Positions 22,701 to 31,700 of a stretch of DNA of 64,000 bases are shown here, piece by piece. This DNA comes from Hermetia illucens. Taxonomy: Eukaryota > Arthropoda > Insecta > Diptera > Stratiomyidae. A program made the position numbers and the translations under genes. The notes under the pieces are model-generated. The model saw only the letters and a list, made by a program, of their open reading frames with translations, searched no databases and was not told the DNA's origin. Each line of letters begins with the position of its first letter. The first letter of the stretch is position 1. The stretch covers positions 45,257,467-45,321,466 of the forward strand of contig NC_051853.1 in NCBI RefSeq assembly GCF_905115235.1. The letters are read 5' to 3'.

Positions 22701-25700
22701 GTATGTTTGTGGACCGCTTTCCGCGCAAACCAGGCACTTCCAACAACCATTTCGTGTGACCCTGCTAATTAAATAATCCGCGGTCCGTTATCATTTGTTT
22801 TTTCGTGTAAGCTATGGGAGCCAACGTATCGCCTGAATACGGGCTCCTTCCCTACTTGGCTGTTAAAATCCTAAAGTATGATTTTGATATCATATCTGGG
22901 ACAGGCTTCGAGGGTTCGTTCTACTGCATCGTAGAAGGTATCCTTCTCCGACTCTGCAGTCTCCTCTGTAGGGGCGTGAACGTTTATGAGGCTTATATTT
23001 CTAAACTCGCAAGCGCAGAGTGCATAGCCGTTCGCTTATGTTTTCAAAGCCGATAACAGCAGGTTTCATTTTTTGGCTGACTAAGAAACCTACTCCGAGC
23101 ACATGGTTTACTGGATGACCGCTATAATATATGGTGTAGTGGCTCTTCTCCAGGAAACCGGTCCCTGTCCATCGCATCTCTTGTAATGCTGTTATATCAG
23201 CCCTATATTGGGACAGGGTATCGGCTAGCTGCTCATCAGCTTCATCTCTGTACAGGGAGCGCACGTTCCATGAGAAAATGCGCTAATCGTTGATCCGTTG
23301 TCGTTGCCGGGTCCGTCGTTTTAAAGTCCGTTCTGTCCGAGGCTCCTGTTGTGGCTTCGTAACAAGTTGTTTTCCGTGTAGGGTTGTCAGCCCTACCCAA
23401 CCTCAACCTGGAGGACCAGTTGGTACAATTTGTCTCGTTTTTAGGCGCGGGAGACTCGCCTTCATCCTTCTCCGTCTGCAGCTTTTCGTTAAGAAAGAGC
23501 TAAGTCACCACGTGGAGGTGGAGATAGGGTTTGGTAGTAGAGCTGTTGGTGTTGGTTCAGCAGGCATTTCCCAGGTTTTATGCTCCATCGTGGATACCAA
23601 TCCACGTTTCGCCCGGGGACCTATACTACCCTTTGACCACCGTTTTCATTGTTCGCATCTAAAACTACCATATTTATATCTTCGAAGGGATGATGATGAC
23701 CTTTACAACTGAAAAAATATCCATTTATAAGAAAGTTTTTGTAGTTCCCGAAAATGGTATCAAACCTGGGATTAAATGTTTGAGGAAGTGGGATATTGTG
23801 ATTTTTTGGGAAGGTCAAGCTTTTTGACACTATTTACCGAAGACGGTATAATTGTGTAACGGCAAAAGATAGAGTGCCGATTTTCTGGACTAATTTTCCT
23901 CAAACAAGTGGTCCTATCCACCATTAAAATTTGTACCATAATAAATGGGACACTCTGTAAAGTAAAAGCACAAAGTTAACTATGTACTTGCAAAGGAATC
24001 AAAGATTTTTTTTAAATTTCTATATTTTTTAGTTCCAAATTCCAATGATCTCGATGCTAAGGAAAAGACCCAATCTGATGATCTCGTATCAATTGAAACC
24101 GCTTTAGAGGCAACGGGTAAGGTACATAGCATGTTTCTATTCTCCATTTTAAAGACAATTTTTCACAGGTTTCGGGATGTACAATTATTATCTCATCATT
24201 CTCGTGGGAGTAATCTCTGGTGGATTATTCGTAGAATTATTCGCCCTTGGAATGTATCTTCCAGTAACTGACTGTGATATTAAATTAAGTGCTCAGGAAA
24301 AAGGAGTCATTACCGCAGTACAATTAGCTGGTGTTTTGAGTAGCTGCTACTTTTGGGGATTTATGGGCGATATCAAGGGTCGACGAAAGACAATAATTCC
24401 AGCAGTTATGATTGCTTTTTTGACGGATGTTGTAACGAGTTTCTTAAGTGATTTTTGGAGTATAGCTGCATTTCGTTATATAAATGGGTTCTTGTAAGTA
24501 GCTTAACTGACCACAAAGCGTTCATGTATCTAAGCGGTATTTCAATCCTTATTTCAATCATTCATTCTTAGGATTGCTTGACCTTCATATCTTTTATCTT
24601 TTCAGTATTGCAGCAACTTGCACCATTCCTTTTACATATTTGGGTGAATTCCACACAAAGGAAATGAGATCTAAAGCGATTATGTATGCAAATGTGGTTT
24701 ATTCCCTATCTATTGCTGTAATCATTTTCCTAGCATGGCTGGTAATAAATCAGGAGTGGAAGCTTAATATACCATTCCTTGGTATAGTTTATAAGCCTTG
24801 GAGACTTCATCTTATTGTTAACTTTCTGCTGGTGTTCATATGTGGAATTATTTTAACGTTCATGCCTGAGAGCCCTAAATTCACTTTGCTGGAGGGTAAG
24901 CAGGAGCAAACCCTTACGGTCTTACGAAACATTTATAAACGAAATAACAGAAATGCCAAGGACGAGTATCCAGTAAGTATTTCTCTTGTGAAGTCTTCTT
25001 TACAGGCAATTTTTGTTAAATTATTACCTTGAGTAGATGGGCGTTTATATAATATAAAAATTTAGTTATTTAATAGAAAATAGTTGCTATTTACTGATAA
25101 AGTTATAGATATGTAATTATTCTGAACAATTCCTTGCTCTACCACTATCAACCTGATAAAATTCTTTCGTTTGTGTTCTGAAGTTCCAGGATTCTCCCTG
25201 TATCTTAAACGAAGAAACCCGACAACAGCTTCAGCATTTTATATTTTTTAAAATAATCTTAAGAGGCTGTTACCACGCGTCTCGGTTTTTGAGCAGAAGT
25301 TCGTAGCACGCAGCTTCTCTTAATTTTTCACCATGTTGGATTGGATAATTCTCTATGCATCACAGAAAATGGATGTCATAACCTTGTTTTTTTTTGTCAG
25401 TAACGGCGGTCTGTGGATCAAATTTGTTGATCCAGACTTCATCTATTATCACTAAGCAAGACAATGATCAGTCCTGATCAGCCAGAAATGTTTACCTTTG
25501 ATTCCATGGTTAACATGAAATTCGTTGTCATATGCAATCTCTGTGATCATGTCTATTGGTCACCCTTTCTGTTGATAGCGTTAGAGTTTTACTTCGGGAC
25601 GAATTGTGGATTCTTCTTGAGGTTTGTCCATGTCGTTTTAAGACCGTTGTTGGAGTGGAAGGAGTTTGCATGGGGTACATGTGATAAACGGAAATTTAGG

Positions 25701-28700
25701 CGGACACCTAGGTTTTTCGTGGCGGTCTCTATGGGGATCTTGACTGCCATGACTTTAATACTGAGTTTGCATGAGTCAGCTAACATCTTACGGGTAAATT
25801 TGGCTCAGCTTGGAAAGAATTTGAATGAGTTTAGAGATTGGCGCTGGGCGTTCTGGGAAGGGGTACACAAGATCAAGTTTACTATTTTAACCGCCTAAGG
25901 AGTGTTAGTAGGATATTGGAGAGAGACATCGGTTGTGTATAGCAAAAAGAGGGTTGCTGACAGGACTGATTTTTTCGTGGTGCCTGTTGGAGGACCATAT
26001 GGGTTGAAGAGCGAATCGTTGATGCAGCCTTGCATCTACAAAGGTGTGGGTGACAATCATAGGTGTGAAACATTTTGTAAAAGAGGCCTTCCTATCAAAC
26101 GGATTCGAAGGATTTCTGTATGTAGAGTCGGGATATTGTTACTAAGGTGTTTATCTTCTTATTCTTTTTCTTTAGCCTTTATCCCGTTCACAAGCGGTGT
26201 CGGCTAGTCGTGATAGATTGCGCAATTTTATTTTATCAAAGACCTGATCTGGATGCTTTCGTTAGGCCTTCAAATCACTATCCAGTGTATCAAGATACCG
26301 TTGTTTCGGCCGGCCTTTTGGTTCTGACCAATCTTGGCGAGTGAATTCTCGCTAATGCATGGCCATACAGTCGAAGACGCCTTTCTCGCAATTCTCTCGC
26401 GAGGATCAATGCAAACACATATCGACCGCGGATATCCTCATTTCGGATGTGATCAAGGAGTGTCATGCGATTAGTCCAACACAACATCTTCGTCCCCATT
26501 ACCACGAGGTACCGTTCATTGTCTTTTATAGTCGACTAATACTCAGAACCATAGAGGGCGACAAAACGGAAAACAATGCGATAGATTCTAGATTTTCGAT
26601 GTCCGTTGATACGTCGATCACAAAAAATACCTGTTGTGGACCGCCACTTCATCCAGGTTGCGCTAATGCGTGAAGCAATTTCATAGTGCAATTTTCCATT
26701 GGGTAATAGCATTGACCCGAGGTATTTAAATCGCTCAGTTCTGGGCAGGTCACTGCCATTGACAGTGATAGTGCCTGTTTCATGGGGATCGGTAGTCAAA
26801 AACTTAGTTTTATTCAGATTTAATCTGAGATCGTGTTGCATGAGGCGATCATTCCATTTTTGGACAAGCTGCTCCAGATCATTTTTGTTATGAGACGCGC
26901 TGGACGTTGGATGTCTTGTGTAACAGTGTCCCTAATAAGAACAAAGAGGAGAGGACAGAAACACACACAACACTTCGAACTTTGCTTTTCGGATCGTGGT
27001 AGAGCAATTTAACTCAGCGCATGAGTTCCTCTGGTACTAGGAGTTGTCATAGAGCATACCAGATTAGTATATGTGACACTTAGTTAAACGCTTTCTCCAG
27101 ATCCAGAAATGCAATGTACAATGGGCGATGTTTCTCATGATATTTCTCCATGAGTAACCACGCAGCAAGCATTGAGTCAGTATTTCCTTAGTTCTTGACA
27201 AACCCCGCTTGATTCACGGTTATTTGAACGTTTTCGCGAATGCGGTTGCCAAGAATGCGTTCAAAATTCTTCATGGTATGGGACAGCAATCAGATCGGAC
27301 GGTATCTTGAACATTCTGCGAGACTACCTTTCCTTTTCCATTTCGGAACTATGATACTTTCTAGCTAGTCAGATGGTGTTCTACTTCTTAAATAACCCGA
27401 TTGAAGAATTCACTGAAACACAGTGTTGGGTCCCAGCTCTTCCCTTTCCAGAGCTCAGATGCGATGAGCAGGGCATGGACAGTAATATGATTTTGCTCGT
27501 TCGCAAACTGAAAAGTTGGGTTGAGATTTTGTTTAGAGATGTGTGTCAGAAACAGTTCACAGATGACGGTTTCGAAGATGTTGGAGGAAGTGTTTAGGAG
27601 TGGCATTGGGCGGTAGCTGCCCAGGGAAGAAAAGTGTTGTCCTATTTTAAGGATTTTTCTATGGGGTAGGAATGTGGGCTGTGAGTAGGCAACGGTTAAA
27701 CCGTGGAGTTAGAAAAGAACTGGGAGCTTTAGCACTTGTTTTAACTACTAATATTTCGGGAATCACTTAACAAGATTCTTGTTAGCACTGATGAAGAGAA
27801 CAATTCGTTCCCAAAATATCGGTATTTGCAAGAATCTTGTTAGCACTGATGAAGGGAACAAGTGGTTACCGAAATATCGGTTTTTGCAAGAATAAATATC
27901 CACACCAACGAAAAAGAAACAACAAGTTTTTATTATTTCAACTTGTTTATTGTTCGCGAAACGATGCCATTTTTGACTGAGCAGGGGATGATGGCTTGGC
28001 GGAACACCCGACTATTTGACGGCGTATTGTTTTCTATAGAGAGATTTGGGTCGCATAAGTTGTGTCAAGTAATATATACGGGATTAAAGGTCTGAACGGG
28101 TTTGATGGTGACAGTCTGAGTTGCGTCCACCAACTTCGCGACAGCGTTGCCAATCTGTTTAGAGAATGGGATGTGTGGGAGGTTTAGCTACCAGTTTGTG
28201 GATGAAAAGATTCCAGTTTGATGATGCATAGTTCAAAAGGAGTAGAGGGTACCTAGCAATTTAATGGGGGATGCGGCGATGATTGACACAACCGTGAGTT
28301 CCGGGGGTAGTATGGAGGTATTGATAAAATCCGTGGGGCGTCCAGCGGATACCATGATAGCGTTTCCTCAACCTGGTTCGCCTACCCGGTCTGCGCGGAA
28401 TTTGGTATAGTTTGGGATGGAGAAATTTGTACTTGAGATTCGGTTTGATTTCATTAAAGAGGGGAATGTTGAGTAGATGTGCATTTACACGTCTTCTCAT
28501 GACTAAATTCACGTTGTCTTAGTAGTCATTGCTTGTCGAAACTGTGCAAAGAAAGGAAATGAAGGCTAGGAGTTTTCACATAGGCATGGATAAGAAATTA
28601 AAGGTAGGAAGGAAAGAATTTAGTTGGGCGACTAAGTGGGAGGTTGGCTTATTTCATTGTTCAAGATAAATGCGTTCTAGGTACATGTGGCGCTTTTGAC

Positions 28701-31700
28701 TTAGGAAGGGTTGATCATTTGGACAGGTTTGGGTTGTGAGTTAGGTTTGATGGTGTATTTCTGAGAACTGACTATTGAAATGTTGGTTGGGAGGTGACTG
28801 GGAAGTGGTGTAGGGGTGTTGAATTACATTTGGCGATGCTCGATTCGTTATGGTATCTCTGAATGATTGATTTGGTTGCATTATATGCCGCCTGTGTCGA
28901 GGATAGAACATGCGGTGAGTGGATATTCATCTTCTTGAGGTTAATGTTGTATGGGATGATTGAGATTAATTTGATTGTAGTGTTTTAGATGTTGTGGGGT
29001 CAGCGCGGATCATAATGGCCGAGAATTTTCATAACTTACTATGTGATTGTGGGTATAGTTTTTGCTGCTTGTTTTCGCTGTCATGGGTTACTTCAGCACT
29101 GTCGATGACGCGGCGCTTGCTACAGCTGATTGTGGTTGATTGTGAGGTCGTTAGTTGCTAGCTGCTTTGTCAGACTGTGTTGAAACTACTGGCGGAGCGG
29201 TGTTTGCTGCAGCAGTGTTGTTCGAGATGAATGGAACTAGCCCGGATGGAGTGTTTGAGTTCATTACCATAGTTATTGAGCTGTGCTGATTTTCTCGTGT
29301 ATTGCTTACATTTTTTAAATCCACCACTCTTTCGTCAGGACTCCTTGGGGGCCAAATACCTGTCCCTTGATGTTGTCATGGTGTTGTCACGCAAATTCAA
29401 TTCAGACAATATAATTTAGCTTGCAGCTTTTGGATACTTAAGATTCAGAATACCGACAGAGACTGCAACTGATCAGACAGAAGGTCTGATTACGTCGGCT
29501 GCCTGACTGATTGATATTGAGACTGATTACTGAATGCATCTCATAGAAAATAAATACATATTCCTATGACTTTTTAGTAGAGGAGAAGATGCAAATACAT
29601 AAGAGGAGAATAGAGGAAGAATATTCTGCTCCTTGCCAGTCCAATCAGCAAATGCAGGATATGCCGGCTTCACATGGTTGGCACTTGCGCGAACTCTAAA
29701 TCTGCATAAACGTTTGGCTTGATTTCACTGTCCAAACATCGCCATCCACATGTTTGCAAGTGCGTTAGTGTTTTTTGTGCAGGCAAACAAATTCCCTTTG
29801 ATTTGTCATCACGTTTGAATGGTTTGATGGTTTGTTGAGATTTGACAAACATGTGGATCCGGCATAGGGTGATAAAACTGATAGAGCATAGCAGCTGCTC
29901 ACATATACGGCGGTTATCTTCGTTCATATAAAACGAATAACCAACTGGCTCGCATAACCTTGTCTAGCTCGGCGGTCACAAACCATTAGTGCTGCTGTAT
30001 CAGTAACATATATGTGTGTCACGGCCAAAATTTCTCTAAGGTTCACTTATCATGGTAATTTTTACCCCTAATAAGTGGTCTTCGTGAGCAAATCTTGTAC
30101 GACTCTGCAATGATTCAAGACGTTTTGAATTAAAATTGTTTTCGCATTCAAGTTAAAATCTTTCTACGTTTAGGCATTTGCATTTTCGGGAAGAATTTGT
30201 TACCTAGTATTCCTCTTCCTTTGTATTTGATCGGCCAATAATGCTTGCCTATTCTCTTAAAAAGCATACAACCCTCCCAAGTAGTCATATCACGGTCGTT
30301 TGAGAACAACCATACACTTTACTGAACCTGAAAATAGATTCCTCTTCCGATTCTTTCGATTTTGTATGTTCCTTCAAGGCAGTAGCTTTCTTGTCTAGAC
30401 CTAACTCTTTCTCAATTGCTAGAGGTCTTTTTACAATTTTCATGTTTTTTGGCACGCTGTGCGGCATTTTCCACAGGGAAGTTTTTATCTTGGCCACGAA
30501 AACGATTAGCGTTGGCCATGACGAAATTTTTGAGCTCGAGTATGAAATCATCCTTCTAAGTTCTCTGGATCCTGCAAAATTTCCGCCTAGATCTTTTAGG
30601 TCGAAATAAGCTATGATCTTTTTCAAAATATCATTTGTTTTCTAGAAATGACAAACGACTCTAAGCGGATTGGCATCTATATAATACCTGGCCGTATCCC
30701 TTGCGCTTCGCATCGCTTTCAAAGGGGCTTTTCCCTATACGAATTTTTAGTTCCGTTTTGGGAAGAGCCAATATACCTTCTTTTAGGTGCATGCAGGCTC
30801 CTTAAAATATGTTTTTCCTCCCTTAAATTTTTGTTAGTTTGCAGGTTGGTAGCAGTATGATTAAGTGCCATTAGTATTGCCTGTGAAACTGTGGAAGTAG
30901 CAGGTTTCTACATTTTATTGGTACCTATTTGAAACCTATGGTGAAGAGCCTTTATAGCTTTTCCTGTATTTTTGGCTTGACTTGATTTAATGCACGATGG
31001 GCTTGTTCTCTGTTCTTTATGAGCCCTGATCGGGTAGATCTTTTTATCTTCTGTTTTGACCTTTATTTTTCGATGCCCTCTTCTTCGGTAGGAATTTTAA
31101 AATCGAGGGCTTCACCATCGCCTGGTGAGAGTAGAGAGAGGTTCTCCTTTTGCGTAAATATTGTGCATGCCATAATCATTTTGAAAGAAATAGCACATCA
31201 ATTGGTATGTCCCTACTCACCATCAAGTACAATATCTGATATGGAAACTCGCTACATGCTCCGTTCGCCAGTCTGCTTTGTTGCTTTGTTTTCAAGATTC
31301 CTTTTAAAAGCAAACATGGTCAAGTGGGATGCCAAATAAAAGAGCAATCAAAGTTTACTTTTCGAAAGCAGTTTAACTGTCAGTGGAATTAGGAGTAGAA
31401 ATGTATGCACCAAAAGGGAAGAAAGTGGCGTTCTAAGAATTCTGAAAAAAGGCTGAGATTATGCATTTGTTTGAGCACGGCCTCAAAATAAATTGCAAAC
31501 ACGAGATAGGTTCAAGTAAATTTAAGAAAATAAAACTATATTTTATAAATCGCTCAAGTAAAACCCATTTACTGAATAGGATCCAAATTATTAATATTTA
31601 TACAATTCATAATATGATTGCAGTTTACCCGAATTCGGCAAGAGGAAGGTACAAACCAATGGACCTTGAATGCAAGCGAAATGTGTTCATTTTTCGGTAT

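Larger units (their letters stand above)
27770..28095 (+). repeat. Family C repeat with tandem hammerhead-like motifs
   Basis: Two motif copies about 58 bp apart, then AATAAATATC and a tail shared with 61.01-61.11 kb (GAAAAAGAAACAA, TTTTTATTATTTCA). After about 28,000 the similarity fades. The 3' part shows no coding capacity that I recognise. Penelope-like retroelements are known to carry hammerhead ribozymes, so family C may be the end of such an element, but no RT of that type is visible here. Confidence 0.65.
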
